Below are positions 35,416 to 50,519 of a stretch of 64,000 nt of DNA, in pieces (position 1 is the stretch's first letter; every line of letters starts with the position of its first letter). Both the position numbers and the translations under genes were made by a program. This DNA comes from Pseudomonas benzenivorans (GTDB lineage Bacteria > Pseudomonadota > Gammaproteobacteria > Pseudomonadales > Pseudomonadaceae). A model generated the notes under the pieces. The model saw nothing but the letters and a program-made list of their open reading frames with translations. It was not told the origin of the DNA and searched no databases. Location of the stretch: contig NZ_CP073346.1 in assembly GCF_024397895.1 (NCBI RefSeq), positions 2,542,001 through 2,606,000 of the forward strand, in the 5' to 3' direction.

Positions 35416-35430
35416 ACTTATTTGTTAAGT
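35416..35430. promoter_or_regulatory. Dyad in the dhcA/dhcR divergent region
   Basis: ACTTA-tttgt-TAAGT, a 5-bp perfect inverted repeat in the AT-rich 125-base gap between dhcA and its LysR regulator. Plausible DhcR site. Confidence 0.4.
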
Positions 35431-35466
35431 TTGTTTTTCATTGCAATTAATCCGCTTTCCAAATAA

Positions 35467-36405
35467 ATGACCGTAAAGCAACTGCGCGCCTTCCTCGCCG
35501 TGGCTCAGGGCCTGAGCTTTGCCCAGGCCTGCGAGCGCCTGCACCTGTCCCAGCCCGCCCTTTCCCTCGCGATCAAAAACCTCGAGGAATCACTCGGAGG
35601 TCAGTTGCTGGCGCGCACCACCCGCAGCGTCGCTCTCACTCCGGAGGGCGAGACGCTAATGCCCATCGCCCGTCGCCTGCTGGCCGACTGGGACAACACC
35701 GAGGAATTGCTGCGACAGCACTTCACCCTGCAACTGGGCAAGGTTTCCATCGCCGCCATGCCCTCCTTCGCCGGCAACCTGCTGCCGGTGGCACTCAAGG
35801 CCTTCCGCGACCTTCATCCGAAAGTGAACGTAGCTGTGCACGATGTGATCAACGAACAGGTGCTGGAGATGGTGCGCAACCGGCGAGTGGAACTGGGCAT
35901 CGCCTTCGAGCCGGAGAACCTCGAGGACCTGGCCTTCACCCCCTTCTACACCGACCGTTTCGTCGCCGTGGTGGCGGCGGATTGCAGCCTGGCGCAGCGT
36001 TCCGAGCTGGCTTGGGCGGAGTTGCTGGAGCGGCCCTTCATCAGCCTGCAACGGCCGTCGACGGTACGCCTGATGCTGGAAGATATAGTCGCGAGAGAAC
36101 ACGGCAAGCTGCCGGTAGCCTTTGAAAGCCACCAGTTGACCACCGTCGGTCGCATGGTGGCCCAGGGTCTGGGGGTCAGTGCGGTGCCCAGCCTGTGCAT
36201 CCATCAGATGCAGGAGCTGGGGGCCCGTTGCGTGGCCCTGGGCAAGCCACAGCTGGAGCGGCGCGTCGGGCTGCTCCGCCTGGCCTCCCATAAGCTCTCC
36301 ACCGCCGGCCAGGCCATGAGCGATGTGCTCCTCCACATGCGGGACTGGAGCAGTGTCGGCCTGCCTGCAGCATCAGCCGACAACGACCGAACCCAGGGCA
36401 GCTAG
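35467..36405 (+). CDS. dhcR: LysR-family regulator (DhcR-like)
   Basis: 312 residues: HTH LRAFLAVAQGLSFAQACERL and LSQPALSLAIKNLEESLGGQ, then a LysR effector domain (KVSIAAMPSFAGNLLP, GVSAVPSLCIHQM). Divergent from dhcA; in P. aeruginosa the gene at this position activates the dehydrocarnitine/acetoacetate CoA-transferase genes. Its 3' end faces glmS; the 185-base gap (36406-36590) has no gene. Confidence 0.85.
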   Translation: MTVKQLRAFLAVAQGLSFAQACERLHLSQPALSLAIKNLEESLGGQLLARTTRSVALTPEGETLMPIARRLLADWDNTEELLRQHFTLQLGKVSIAAMPSFAGNLLPVALKAFRDLHPKVNVAVHDVINEQVLEMVRNRRVELGIAFEPENLEDLAFTPFYTDRFVAVVAADCSLAQRSELAWAELLERPFISLQRPSTVRLMLEDIVAREHGKLPVAFESHQLTTVGRMVAQGLGVSAVPSLCIHQMQELGARCVALGKPQLERRVGLLRLASHKLSTAGQAMSDVLLHMRDWSSVGLPAASADNDRTQGS

Positions 36406-36559
36406 CCGAAAGGAAGGCGGCCGAATGGGCCGGTCGCCGTGCACGTCCAGAGTCTGGGCGCCTACATGGGTTTCTGCAGACCGCTCGGTGCCGCAGAAGA
36501 CTTGGGGGCAGGGAAGACGGGCCCGGGCTGAGCAGGGCCTACCCCGAACAGACGTCATT

Positions 36560-36590
36560 CCCGAGCTGCATCCCCCTCGCTCGAATCGCC
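36560..36590. other. Predicted attTn7 region downstream of glmS
   Basis: Known: Tn7 inserts about 25 bases past the glmS stop in pseudomonads, guided by the glmS C-terminal sequence. The glmS end here ([13 protein letters not shown]) is conserved. No transposon is present, so the site is empty. The insertion point is inferred. Confidence 0.4.
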
Positions 36591-38441
<1,851 letters not shown>

Positions 38442-38451
38442 AGACTTCTCC

Positions 38452-39222
38452 TTAAGCGTCGACGCTTGCGCAGATCAGGTTGACCCCGCGCGCCGTCAGT
38501 TGTTCACGGGCCTCGGCATCGAGGCGCTCGTCGGTGATCAGGGTATGGACGCTGCTCCAGGGCAGCTCCAGGTTGGGAATCTTGCGGCCGATCTTGTCGC
38601 TCTCGACCATGACGATGACTTCGCGGGCCACCTCGGCCATGACCCTTGAGAGCCCCAGCAGTTCGTTGAAGGTGGTGGTACCACGCGCCAGGTCGATGCC
38701 GTCGGCGCCGATGAACAGCTGGTCGAAGTCGTAGGAGCGCAACACCTGCTCGGCGACCTGACCCTGAAAGGACTCGGAGTGGGGGTCCCAGGTTCCGCCG
38801 GTCATCAGCAGTACCGGCTCGTGCTCGAGGTCGCGCAGGGCGTTGGCCACGTTCAGCGAGTTGGTCATCACCACCAGGCCCGGCCTGTGGCCCAGCTCGG
38901 GGATCATCGCCGCGGTGGTGGTGCCGCTGTCGATGATGATCCGCGCGTGCTCGCGAATGCGCGCCACCCCGGCGCGGGCGATGGCCTGCTTGTAGCGGGA
39001 AATCGGCTGCACGGCGTCGCCGATCAGCTCCTGGGGCATGGGCACCGCGCCGCCGTAGCGACGCAGCAGCAGGCCGTTCTTCTCCAGGGCGGCGAGGTCC
39101 TTGCGGATGGTCACCTCCGAGGTGGCAAAGCCTTTGGCCAGCTCGTCGACGCTCACCTCGCCCTGGGTATTAAGCAGGGCAAGGATGGCGTGGCGGCGCT
39201 GTGGGGTGTTGCGCTTCGACAT
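38452..39222 (-). CDS. glmR: DeoR-family regulator (GlmR-type)
   Basis: 256 residues: HTH ([40 protein letters not shown]) and a DeoR sugar-sensing domain with [25 protein letters not shown] and FIGADGID. Located between glmU and glmS, 10 bases before glmS; known pseudomonad GlmR controls glucosamine synthesis. Preceded by the glmU hairpin region. Confidence 0.9.
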   Translation of the reverse strand: MSKRNTPQRRHAILALLNTQGEVSVDELAKGFATSEVTIRKDLAALEKNGLLLRRYGGAVPMPQELIGDAVQPISRYKQAIARAGVARIREHARIIIDSGTTTAAMIPELGHRPGLVVMTNSLNVANALRDLEHEPVLLMTGGTWDPHSESFQGQVAEQVLRSYDFDQLFIGADGIDLARGTTTFNELLGLSRVMAEVAREVIVMVESDKIGRKIPNLELPWSSVHTLITDERLDAEAREQLTARGVNLICASVDA

Positions 39223-39296
39223 GGATAAGTTTCGATTCGAAAGTTAGTGGCGCGAATCAAAACCTAATGGCGCTTTTGCGTCAAGGGGCAATCGAC

Positions 39297-39330
39297 CTGG
39301 GGTGGATGACGGATTGCTCATCCACCCCAG
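39297..39330. terminator. Perfect 13-bp hairpin between glmU and glmR
   Basis: CTGGGGTGGATGA (39297-39309) pairs with TCATCCACCCCAG (39318-39330) over an 8-base loop, 71 bases downstream of the glmU stop on the minus strand. No T-run follows on either strand, so it may end the transcript only weakly, or act as an RNA stability element before glmR. Confidence 0.55.
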
Positions 39331-39400
39331 CGTTCGATCGAGAGTCCAGCGGAAAACGCGACGCGATCTCCTCCAGGGTGGCGACGCCCCTAGACCGACC

Positions 39401-40765
39401 TCACTTCTTGATCTTCACCGGACGCTTCCAGCCTTGGATATTGCGCTGCTTGGCGCGGCCCACCGCCAGGCCGTCCGCCGGTACGTCGGTGGTGACCACC
39501 GAGCCCGCGCCCGTGGTAGCGCGATCGCCCAGATTGACCGGGGCGACCAGGGCGCTGTTGGAGCCGATGAACACGTCCTCGCCCATCACCGTGCGGAACT
39601 TGTTGGCGCCATCGTAGTTGCAGGTGATGGTGCCGGCGCCGATGTTGCTTCGCGCGCCGATCTCGGCGTCACCCAGATAACTCAGGTGGCCGGCCTTGGC
39701 GCCCTCGCCCAGCACCGCGTTCTTCAGCTCGACGAAGTTGCCGACGTGGGCCTTCGCACCGAGCACCGCGCCGGGACGCAGGCGGGCGAAGGGACCGCAG
39801 TCGGCGCCTGAGCCCAGCTCGGCGCCGTCCAGGTGACTGTTGGCCTTGACCACTGCGCCGGTGCGCAGGGTGCTGTCCTTGATCACGCAGTTCGGGCCGA
39901 TCTCGACACCGTCCTCGATGACCACCCGGCCCTCGAGAATCACATTGATATCGATCAACACGTCGCGACCGACCGTCACTTCGCCGCGCAGATCGAAGCG
40001 CGCCGGATCGCGCAGCGTCACGCCCTGGGCCATCAGCTGTCGCGCCGCACGCTGCTGGTAGTGGCGCTCCAGCTCGGCCAGCTGGATGCGGTCGTTGGCG
40101 CCCTGCACCTCCATGGCATCCAGCGGTTGCTCGGTGGCCACCACCAGGCCGTCGGCCACCGCCATGGCGATCACATCGGTGAGGTAGTACTCGCCTTGGG
40201 CGTTGCTGTTGGAGAGCCGGCCCAGCCAGTCGCCAAGGCGCTTGCCCGGAACGGCGAGAATGCCGGTATTGCCCTCGCAGATCTGCCGCTGCGCAGGCGT
40301 CGCATCCTTGTGCTCGACGATGGCCTGCACCACGCCGTCTGCATCGCGGACGATGCGGCCGTAGCCGGTCGGGTCATTCAGGTCGACGGTGAGCAATGCC
40401 AGCTGGTCATCCGCCACCTTATGCAGCAGGCGCTCCAGGGTCGCCTGCTCGATCAGCGGCACGTCGCCGTAGAGGATCAGCACCCGTTCGGCGGTCAACG
40501 CCGGCAGCGCCTGGGCGACAGCGTGCCCGGTGCCGAGCTGTTCGCGCTGCAGGACGAAATTCAGATCCTCGCTCGCCAGCCGCTCCCTGACCGTCTCGGC
40601 GCCATGGCCGATCACCACATGGATGCCCTGGGGCGACAGCTGCCGTGCGGTATCGACCACATGGCCGAGCATGGACTTGCCCGCAACCGGATGCAGGACT
40701 TTGGGCAAGGCGGAACGCATGCGGGTGCCTTGGCCGGCGGCGAGAATGACGATATCGAGGGACAT
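39401..40765 (-). CDS. glmU: Bifunctional GlmU (UTP:GlcNAc-1-P uridylyltransferase / GlcN-1-P acetyltransferase)
   Basis: 454 residues. N-terminal pyrophosphorylase [20 protein letters not shown] with [11 protein letters not shown] and YGDVPLI; C-terminal left-handed beta-helix (hexapeptide repeats, [20 protein letters not shown]) with acetyltransferase residues. Makes UDP-GlcNAc. ATG 40765 is used; a longer in-frame start at 40813 would add an unconserved tail. Confidence 0.96.
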   Translation of the reverse strand: MSLDIVILAAGQGTRMRSALPKVLHPVAGKSMLGHVVDTARQLSPQGIHVVIGHGAETVRERLASEDLNFVLQREQLGTGHAVAQALPALTAERVLILYGDVPLIEQATLERLLHKVADDQLALLTVDLNDPTGYGRIVRDADGVVQAIVEHKDATPAQRQICEGNTGILAVPGKRLGDWLGRLSNSNAQGEYYLTDVIAMAVADGLVVATEQPLDAMEVQGANDRIQLAELERHYQQRAARQLMAQGVTLRDPARFDLRGEVTVGRDVLIDINVILEGRVVIEDGVEIGPNCVIKDSTLRTGAVVKANSHLDGAELGSGADCGPFARLRPGAVLGAKAHVGNFVELKNAVLGEGAKAGHLSYLGDAEIGARSNIGAGTITCNYDGANKFRTVMGEDVFIGSNSALVAPVNLGDRATTGAGSVVTTDVPADGLAVGRAKQRNIQGWKRPVKIKK

Positions 40766-40796
40766 GGGCAGGACCGATCCAAAAAAATGCGGGCAA

Positions 40797-40825
40797 AGAA
40801 AAAGGGTAGCCAAGGCTACCCTTTT
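40797..40825 (-). terminator. Intrinsic terminator at the end of the atp operon
   Basis: GGGTAGCC-AA-GGCTACCC (40804-40821) with A/T runs on both sides, giving TTTT on the plus strand and TTTTTCTTT on the minus strand. It lies 30 bases past the atpC stop on the minus strand, before glmU; it could work both ways. Confidence 0.9.
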
Positions 40826-40852
40826 ACTGACTTGCGATGAAGTGCAGCGGTA

Positions 40853-41281
40853 TCAGCTACCGCCGAACTTCTTGCGCAGCTGCTGGACGGTGCGCAGCTG
40901 AGCTGCAGCCTCGGCCAGGCGAGCGGCGGCGGAACCGTAGTCGAACTCGGCACCATGTTCGTGCAGAGCCTTCTCGGCCGCCTTGACGGCCTCCAGGGCA
41001 GAGGCTTCGTCCAGGTCGGCGGCGCGCTGCACGGTGTCGGCAAGAACCTTGACCATGTTCGGCTGCACTTCCAGGAAGCCGCCGGAGATGTAATACACCT
41101 CCTCTTCGCCACCCTGCTTGACCACGCGGATCGGCCCCGGCTTGAGGTCGGTGATCAAGGGCGCGTGGCCCGGAGCGATACCAAGATCCCCCAGGTTGCC
41201 GTGCGCGATCACCATTTCCACCAGACCGGAGAAAATCTCTGCTTCTGCGCTGACGATATCGCAATGGACTGTCATAGCCAT
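40853..41281 (-). CDS. atpC: ATP synthase F1 epsilon subunit
   Basis: 142 residues. Seen: [40 protein letters not shown] (the beta-sandwich domain), [11 protein letters not shown] and a C-terminal helical hairpin. Last gene of the atp operon; the terminator is 30 bases beyond. Confidence 0.96.
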   Translation of the reverse strand: MAMTVHCDIVSAEAEIFSGLVEMVIAHGNLGDLGIAPGHAPLITDLKPGPIRVVKQGGEEEVYYISGGFLEVQPNMVKVLADTVQRAADLDEASALEAVKAAEKALHEHGAEFDYGSAAARLAEAAAQLRTVQQLRKKFGGS

Positions 41282-41358
41282 ACGCTTGCCTCACGTGACA
41301 GGCTGAGGATAACAGCTTATCCACAACCTGATGCGCCCGTTGCCAGGCGCATGGGTGA

Positions 41359-42765
<1,407 letters not shown>

Positions 42766-43626
42766 TTAAACCGCGGCAGCGCCGCCGACGATTTCCGAAA
42801 TCTCTTGGGTGATCGCTGCCTGACGCGCCTTGTTGTAAACCAACTGCAGGTCTTTGATGATGTCGCCAGCGTTGTCGGTGGCGTTCTTCATCGCGATCAT
42901 CCGCGCAGCCTGCTCGGCCGCGTTGTTCTCGACCACCGCCTGGTACACCTGCGACTCCACGTAACGCACCATCAAGCCGTCCAGCAGCTCCTTGGCGTCG
43001 GGTTCGTACAGGTAGTCCCAGTGGTGCTTGAGCTCTTCATCCGGAGTCGCCTCCAGCGGAATCAACTGCTCCACTGTCGGCTGTTGCGTCATGGTATTGA
43101 TGAACTTGTTCGAGACCACGGACAAACGGTCGATGCGACCCTCGAGGTACGCATCGAGCATCACCTTGACGCTGCCGATCAGATCGTTGATCGACGGTTC
43201 TTCGCCCAGGTGGCTGATCGCAGCGACTACGTTGCCACCAAAGTTGCGGAAGAATGCCGCACCCTTGCTGCCAATCACGCAGAGATCGATCTCCACGCCG
43301 CGCTCGCGATTGCTCGCCATGTCCTTGACCAGAGCCTTGAACAGGTTGGTATTCAGGCCACCACACAGACCACGGTCCGAACTCACCACCACATAACCGA
43401 CGCGCTTGATTTCACGATCGTTCATGAAGGGATGACGGTATTCCGGGTTGGCGTTGGCCAGATGACCGATGACCTGGCGGATACGCTCCGCGTAGGGACG
43501 GCTCGACGCCATGCGCTGTTGAGCCCTGCGCATTTTGCTGACCGCCACCTTTTCCATGGCGCTGGTGATCTTCTGCGTGCTTTTGATGCTCGCAATCTTG
43601 CTGCGAATCTCTTTTGCGCCTGCCAT
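42766..43626 (-). CDS. atpG: ATP synthase F1 gamma subunit
   Basis: 286 residues. Seen: N-terminal [38 protein letters not shown] and C-terminal [20 protein letters not shown]. Central rotor shaft. It lies between atpA and atpD with the usual spacing. Confidence 0.97.
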   Translation of the reverse strand: MAGAKEIRSKIASIKSTQKITSAMEKVAVSKMRRAQQRMASSRPYAERIRQVIGHLANANPEYRHPFMNDREIKRVGYVVVSSDRGLCGGLNTNLFKALVKDMASNRERGVEIDLCVIGSKGAAFFRNFGGNVVAAISHLGEEPSINDLIGSVKVMLDAYLEGRIDRLSVVSNKFINTMTQQPTVEQLIPLEATPDEELKHHWDYLYEPDAKELLDGLMVRYVESQVYQAVVENNAAEQAARMIAMKNATDNAGDIIKDLQLVYNKARQAAITQEISEIVGGAAAV

Positions 43627-43676
43627 TTGACACCTATCGGGTTAGCAGGCGGGGGCCGCGAGGCCCCCGCTGCGGC

Positions 43677-45221
43677 TTACCAGGTTTGGGTGGCCTTGAA
43701 CTTCTCGATACCGGCTTTGAGCTGGCCATCGATGTCGTCGTTGAAGTCACCCTTCTCGTTGATCTTGGCCAGCAGAGCGGCGTGATCCCGGTTGAAGTAA
43801 GCGATCAGGGCCTGCTCGAAGGCGCCGACTTTGGCGACTTCGATGTCCCGCAGGAAACCACGGTCGGCGGCATACAGCGACAGCGACATGTCGGCGATCG
43901 ACATCGGCGCGTACTGCTTCTGCTTCATCAGCTCGGTAACGCGCTGACCATGCTCGAGCTGCTTGCGGGTGGCTTCGTCCAGGTCAGAGGCGAACTGGGC
44001 GAAGGCCGCCAGTTCACGGTACTGCGCCAGGGCGGTACGGATGCCACCGGAGAGCTTCTTGATGATCTTGGTCTGCGCGGCACCGCCTACGCGGGATACC
44101 GAAATACCGGCGTTGACCGCCGGACGGATGCCCGAGTTGAACATGGCCGATTCCAGGAAAATCTGACCGTCGGTGATCGAGATCACGTTGGTCGGAACGA
44201 ACGCGGAAACGTCGCCTGCCTGGGTTTCGATGATCGGCAGGGCGGTCAGGGAACCGGTCTTGCCTTTCACTTCGCCGTTGGTGAACTTCTCGACATACTC
44301 TTCGGAAACGCGCGATGCACGCTCCAGCAGACGGCTGTGGAGATAGAACACGTCGCCCGGGTAAGCTTCGCGGCCTGGCGGACGGCGCAGCAGCAGGGAG
44401 ATCTGGCGGTAAGCCACGGCCTGCTTGGACAGATCGTCATACACGATCAGCGCGTCTTCGCCGCGGTCGCGGAAGTACTCGCCCATGGTGCAGCCGGCGT
44501 ACGGTGCGATGAACTGCAGCGCAGCGGATTCGGACGCGGACGCCGCCACCACGATGGTGTTGGCCAGGGCGCCATTCTCTTCCAGCTTGCGCACGACGTT
44601 GGCGATGGTCGACTGCTTCTGACCGATGGCCACGTAGACGCAGCGGATGCCGCTGTTCTTCTGGTTGATGATGGCGTCGATAGCCAGGGCGGTCTTACCG
44701 ATCTGACGGTCACCGATGATCAGCTCACGCTGGCCACGGCCGACCGGGATCATGGCGTCAACCGACTTGTAGCCGGTCTGTACCGGCTGGTCGACCGACT
44801 TACGCCAGATCACGCCCGGTGCAACCTTCTCAACGGCATCGGTCGCGGTGTTGTTCAGCGGACCCTTGCCATCGATGGGGTTACCCAGGGCATCGACCAC
44901 GCGGCCCAGCAGCTCCGGACCAACCGGAACTTCCAGGATGCGCCCGGTGCACTTGGCGCTCATGCCTTCGGCCAGGCTGGTGTAGGCGCCCAGGACCACG
45001 GCACCGACGGAGTCCTGCTCCAGGTTCAGTGCCATGCCGAAGACGCCGCCCGGGAACTCGATCATTTCGCCGTACATCACATCGGCGAGACCGTGAATGC
45101 GCACGATGCCGTCGGAAACGCTGACGACAGTGCCTTCGTTACGGGCTTGGGAAGAGACGTCGAGTTTCTCGATGCGCCCCTTGATGATTTCACTAATTTC
45201 GGAAGGATTGAGTTGCTGCAT
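43677..45221 (-). CDS. atpA: ATP synthase F1 alpha subunit
   Basis: 514 residues. Seen: [40 protein letters not shown]-loop [20 protein letters not shown] and the [21 protein letters not shown] signature ([19 protein letters not shown]). Non-catalytic nucleotide-binding subunit. Standard length. Confidence 0.98.
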   Translation of the reverse strand: MQQLNPSEISEIIKGRIEKLDVSSQARNEGTVVSVSDGIVRIHGLADVMYGEMIEFPGGVFGMALNLEQDSVGAVVLGAYTSLAEGMSAKCTGRILEVPVGPELLGRVVDALGNPIDGKGPLNNTATDAVEKVAPGVIWRKSVDQPVQTGYKSVDAMIPVGRGQRELIIGDRQIGKTALAIDAIINQKNSGIRCVYVAIGQKQSTIANVVRKLEENGALANTIVVAASASESAALQFIAPYAGCTMGEYFRDRGEDALIVYDDLSKQAVAYRQISLLLRRPPGREAYPGDVFYLHSRLLERASRVSEEYVEKFTNGEVKGKTGSLTALPIIETQAGDVSAFVPTNVISITDGQIFLESAMFNSGIRPAVNAGISVSRVGGAAQTKIIKKLSGGIRTALAQYRELAAFAQFASDLDEATRKQLEHGQRVTELMKQKQYAPMSIADMSLSLYAADRGFLRDIEVAKVGAFEQALIAYFNRDHAALLAKINEKGDFNDDIDGQLKAGIEKFKATQTW

Positions 45222-45242
45222 AGCTCTGCTGCCCCTTCAAAC

Positions 45243-45779
45243 TCAAGATTTCAATGCTTCGGCCAGCTTCGCGATCTTGCCGCGAACTGAGCCATCGATA
45301 ACCAGGTCGCCGGCGCGGATGACGACACCACCAATCAAGGCGGTATCCTCCGCGGCGTGCAGACGCACTTCTCGGCCGAGCCGTGCACTGAGAACCTTGG
45401 CGAGTTTGTCTTGCTGTTCATCGCTCAATGCGAAGGCACTGGTGACATCCACGTCGATCGACTTTTCCTGTTCGGCCTTGTAAAGCTCGAACAGCTCGAC
45501 GATCTCCGGCAACAGGGCCAGACGATCGTTCTCGGCGAGAACGTGGATGAAATTGCGTACCTGGGCGTCGAACTTGTCACCACACACCTCGCTAAAGGTG
45601 GTGGCCTTATCTGTACTCGTCAGACGCGGGGCCTTGAGTACGCGCTGCATGGTGTCGTCTTGCGACACCGCAGACGCCAGGCCGAGCATGGCTGACCAAT
45701 CGGCCAGCTGCTGGTGTGCCTGGGCGTACTCGAAGGCAGCCTTAGCGTAAGGTCGGGCCAGCGTGGTCAGTTCTGCCAT
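45243..45779 (-). CDS. atpH: ATP synthase F1 delta subunit
   Basis: 178 residues, all helical N-terminal half ([20 protein letters not shown]) and C-terminal motif [20 protein letters not shown] typical of OSCP/delta. Connects F1 to the b stalk. It lies between atpF (14 bases) and atpA (21 bases). Confidence 0.96.
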   Translation of the reverse strand: MAELTTLARPYAKAAFEYAQAHQQLADWSAMLGLASAVSQDDTMQRVLKAPRLTSTDKATTFSEVCGDKFDAQVRNFIHVLAENDRLALLPEIVELFELYKAEQEKSIDVDVTSAFALSDEQQDKLAKVLSARLGREVRLHAAEDTALIGGVVIRAGDLVIDGSVRGKIAKLAEALKS

Positions 45780-45793
45780 GATCGCGCCCTCGC

Positions 45794-46264
45794 TTAAATT
45801 TCGGCTGCCAGTTTGTTAACCAGCTCCGCATGCGCGTTTTGGTCGATGGATACGCCCAGGATCTTTTCGGCGCCGCTGACCGCCAGGCCACCCACTTGGG
45901 CACGCAAGGCGTCTTTGACGCTGTTCAGTTCCTGTTCGATCTCGGCCTGAGCCTGAGCCTTTACACGGTCAGCTTCGACGCGAGCCTGTTCACGGGCTTC
46001 GTCGACGATCTGGGTACCGCGTTTCTTGGCCTGCTCGATGATCTCGGCTGCCTGAGTTTTGGCTTCGCGCAGTTGTTGGGCCACTTTCTCATGGGCCAAC
46101 TCCAGGTCACGAGCCGCTCGGTTGGCAGCGTCCAATCCATCTGCAATCTTCTTCTGACGCTCCTGCAAAGCCGTAATGACCGGAGGCCACACGTACTTCA
46201 TGCAGAACAGCACGAAGATGAAGAAGGCAACGGACTGGCCAATCAGGGTTGCATTAATGTTCAC
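45794..46264 (-). CDS. atpF: ATP synthase F0 b subunit
   Basis: 156 residues: N-terminal TM ([20 protein letters not shown]) then a long charged coiled coil ([20 protein letters not shown]). Start is GTG 46264 with GAGGTG upstream. Peripheral stalk dimer. Standard length and position. Confidence 0.96.
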   Translation of the reverse strand: MNINATLIGQSVAFFIFVLFCMKYVWPPVITALQERQKKIADGLDAANRAARDLELAHEKVAQQLREAKTQAAEIIEQAKKRGTQIVDEAREQARVEADRVKAQAQAEIEQELNSVKDALRAQVGGLAVSGAEKILGVSIDQNAHAELVNKLAAEI

Positions 46265-46321
46265 GCCAACACCTCGCTCGTTCGTTGTCCGTCAAACCAA
46301 ATCACTCGAAGGGTCGAGTGA

Positions 46322-46594
<273 letters not shown>

Positions 46595-46736
46595 TTATGT
46601 CGTATTGGTTAAGGTTTTCTAAGGTAGAGCGGTAAAGCTAAATCGTTTGCAGCTTGCCCTTGCGGGCGTCCCCCAACATCACCACACCCGGGCCGGCGCC
46701 TCGTCGAGGAGTCGGCTTACGGATGCGTAAGAGCTG

Positions 46737-48027
<1,291 letters not shown>

Positions 48028-48113
48028 CGGTTACTTTTCCTGGAAACGGCTCTCTGGTGTCGGCACCTAAAATCAGTGACTTGGCATACTTTGTGCCGAC
48101 GAAATGCGCGCAG

Positions 48114-48142
48114 AGTATAGGGGTGCTTCCCCCCCCATTCAA
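48114..48142 (-). promoter_or_regulatory. Sigma70 promoter for the atp operon with a G8 spacer
   Basis: Minus strand: TTGAAT (48137-48142), 17-base spacer, TATACT (48114-48119). The spacer begins with eight consecutive G residues. It lies about 87 bases before the atpI ATG. Confidence 0.7.
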
Positions 48143-48187
48143 CCTTCAACCCGCGATTTCCGACCATTCGTTTCGACTGCAAGTGTT

Positions 48188-49060
48188 TCAGCGAATGTGC
48201 GCGAGCACGCCCTGCAACTCATCCAGTGAGTTGTAGCGAATCACCAGTTGCCCCTTACCCTTCTGTCCATGCTTGATCTGCACCGGCGAGCCCAGGCGCT
48301 CAGCCAGGCGCTGTTCGAGACGACTGATGTCGGGGTCTGCCTTGACCTTTTCGACAGGTTTTTCCTTGGTGTTCAACCATTGCCGCACCAGTGCCTCGGT
48401 CTGGCGCACGGTGAGCCCGCGTGCGACAACGTGTCGCGCCCCTTCGATCTGCTGTTCCAGGGGCAGGCCCAACAGGGCGCGGGCATGGCCCATTTCCAGG
48501 TCGCCGTGGGCGAGCAGGGTCTTGATCTCCTCCGGCAGGGCGATCAGGCGCAACAGGTTGGTGATAGTCACTCGCGACTTGCCGACGGCTTCGGCCACCT
48601 GCTGCTGGGTCAGCTGGAACTCCTGCTGCAGTCGCTGCAGGGCCACGGCCTCCTCGATCGGGTTGAGGTCCTCGCGCTGGATGTTCTCGATCAGCGCCAT
48701 GGCAATCGCGGCCTCGTCCGGCAGATCGCGGACCATGGCCGGAATCTTCTCCAGGCCTGCCTGGTGACAGGCGCGCCAGCGGCGCTCGCCGGCAACGATC
48801 TCGTAGCGTCCGCCATCGATCGGGCGGACCACGATCGGCTGCATCACGCCTTGGGCCTTGATCGACAGGGCCAGCTCTTCCAGTGCGGTAGGGTCCATAT
48901 CGCGCCGGGGCTGGTACTTGCCGCGCTGGATCAGGTCCAGTGGCAGGTGCTGCAGTTCCTGGCGGTCGGCCCGGGCGGCTTCTTCCTGCAACGCGTTAAC
49001 GCTGGTCCCCCCCAGCAGGGCGTCCAGGCCTCGTCCTAGCCCTCGTTTCTTGGCGGCCAT
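48188..49060 (-). CDS. parB: ParB chromosome-partitioning protein
   Basis: 290 residues. Seen: N-terminal KKRGLGRGLDALLGG, IQRGKYQPRRDMD, the CTP-binding GERRWRACHQAGLEKIPAMV, ENIQREDLNPIEEA and an HTH (LTQQQVAEAVGKSRVTITNL). ATG 49060 lies 10 bases after parA. Binds parS sites near oriC. Confidence 0.96.
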   Translation of the reverse strand: MAAKKRGLGRGLDALLGGTSVNALQEEAARADRQELQHLPLDLIQRGKYQPRRDMDPTALEELALSIKAQGVMQPIVVRPIDGGRYEIVAGERRWRACHQAGLEKIPAMVRDLPDEAAIAMALIENIQREDLNPIEEAVALQRLQQEFQLTQQQVAEAVGKSRVTITNLLRLIALPEEIKTLLAHGDLEMGHARALLGLPLEQQIEGARHVVARGLTVRQTEALVRQWLNTKEKPVEKVKADPDISRLEQRLAERLGSPVQIKHGQKGKGQLVIRYNSLDELQGVLAHIR

Positions 49061-49070
49061 GCGGAATTCC

Positions 49071-49859
49071 TTATGCGGTAGCGGTGTGGGCGGCGGCGCG
49101 CTGACGGCGAACCAGTTCGCCGGCCAAGGCCAGGTAGGCGATGGCTCCACGGGATTGCTTGTCGTACACCAGCGCCGGCATACCGAAGCTCGGCGCTTCG
49201 GCCAGGCGCACATTGCGCGGGATCACGGTCTGGTACAGCTGGTCGGCGAAATGCGCCTTGAGCTGCGCCGAGACGTCATTGGTCAGGCTGATGCGCGGGT
49301 CGTACATGGTGCGCAACAGGCCTTCGATCTTCAGGTTCGGATTGAGCATCTGGGCGATACGCTGGATGCTGTTGACCAGGTCGCTGAGCCCCTCCAGGGC
49401 GTAGTACTCGCATTGCATGGGGATGATCACCCCGTCGGCGGCGACCAGGGCGTTGACCGTGAGCATGGACAGGGCCGGCGGGCAGTCGATGAGGATGTAG
49501 TCGTAGTTCTCGCGGATCGGCGCCAAGGCATAACGCAGGCGGCTCTCCTTCATCTTCATTTCCAGCAGGGCGACTTCGGCGGCGGTGAGGTCGCGGTTGG
49601 CCGGCAGCAGCTGGTAGCCCCCGTGCTCGGAGACCTGCATGGCCTCGGCCAGGTCGCACTCGCCGATCAGCACGTCGTAGATCGAGTGCTCCAGCCCGTG
49701 CTTATCCACACCGCTGCCCATGGTGGCGTTGCCCTGGGGATCGAGGTCGATCAGCAGCACCCGGCGCTTGGTCGCCACCAGCGAGGCCGCCAGATTGATG
49801 CAGGTGGTGGTCTTGCCCACGCCGCCTTTCTGGTTAGCGATTGCGAATACTTTAGCCAT
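49071..49859 (-). CDS. parA: ParA/Soj chromosome-partitioning ATPase
   Basis: 262 residues, deviant Walker A KGGVGKTTTCINLAASL, the DLDPQGNATMGSG block and IDCPPALSMLTVNAL. Works with ParB in origin segregation. It follows rsmG by 12 bases. Confidence 0.97.
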   Translation of the reverse strand: MAKVFAIANQKGGVGKTTTCINLAASLVATKRRVLLIDLDPQGNATMGSGVDKHGLEHSIYDVLIGECDLAEAMQVSEHGGYQLLPANRDLTAAEVALLEMKMKESRLRYALAPIRENYDYILIDCPPALSMLTVNALVAADGVIIPMQCEYYALEGLSDLVNSIQRIAQMLNPNLKIEGLLRTMYDPRISLTNDVSAQLKAHFADQLYQTVIPRNVRLAEAPSFGMPALVYDKQSRGAIAYLALAGELVRRQRAAAHTATA

Positions 49860-49871
49860 CTGCCGTTCCCC

Positions 49872-50519
49872 CTAGACCGAGCGACGCAGTATCAACAGAT
49901 GGCGCTGACCTTGGCAACCGGGAACCTTGAGCACTTCGGTGGCGATGAGCCGGAAGTCCGCCGGTAGCGCCTGCAGCTCGTCATCCGGGTGCACGCCTTT
50001 CATCGCCAGCCAGCGTGTCTGGCCATCGCCCAGGTGACGGGTCCAGTTGGCGAAATCCTCCAGCGCGCTGAAGGCCCGCGAGCAGATGCCGGCGAAGGGC
50101 TGAGGCGGCTGGAAGGCCTCGACCCGGCTGTGGATAACTTCCAGGTTGGCCAACTTGAGCTCGAGCTTCACCTGGGTGAGAAAGCGGGTCTTCTTGCCAT
50201 TGGAGTCGAGCAGGGTAAACCGCCGCTCGGGAAACAGGATGGCCAGGGGAATGCCCGGCATGCCGCCGCCGCTGCCGACGTCCAGCCAGCTGTCGCCGGC
50301 CTCCGCGACGTAAGGCACGACGCTGAGGCTGTCGAGCAGGTGCCGCGAGACCATCTCGTCCGGATCGCGCACGGCGGTCAGGTTGTAGGCCTTGTTCCAC
50401 TTGATCAGCAGCGCAAGGTAGGCGAGCAGTAGTTCCTGCTGCTCCGCGGACACCTCGACGCCGAATTCGCGCGCGCCCTGGGCCAGCTCTTCGGCATGGC
50501 GTTGAGTGACCACTGACAT
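49872..50519 (-). CDS. rsmG: 16S rRNA (guanine527-N7)-methyltransferase RsmG
   Basis: 215 residues. Seen: [32 protein letters not shown] and the SAM motif [20 protein letters not shown]. The start ATG overlaps the mnmG stop (TGATG). Confidence 0.96.
   Translation of the reverse strand: MSVVTQRHAEELAQGAREFGVEVSAEQQELLLAYLALLIKWNKAYNLTAVRDPDEMVSRHLLDSLSVVPYVAEAGDSWLDVGSGGGMPGIPLAILFPERRFTLLDSNGKKTRFLTQVKLELKLANLEVIHSRVEAFQPPQPFAGICSRAFSALEDFANWTRHLGDGQTRWLAMKGVHPDDELQALPADFRLIATEVLKVPGCQGQRHLLILRRSV

Noticed and set aside
35416..35430. T-N11-A LysR box within ACTTA-N5-TAAGT
   Set aside because: The T and A positions do not give N11; only the dyad itself is kept as a weak candidate.
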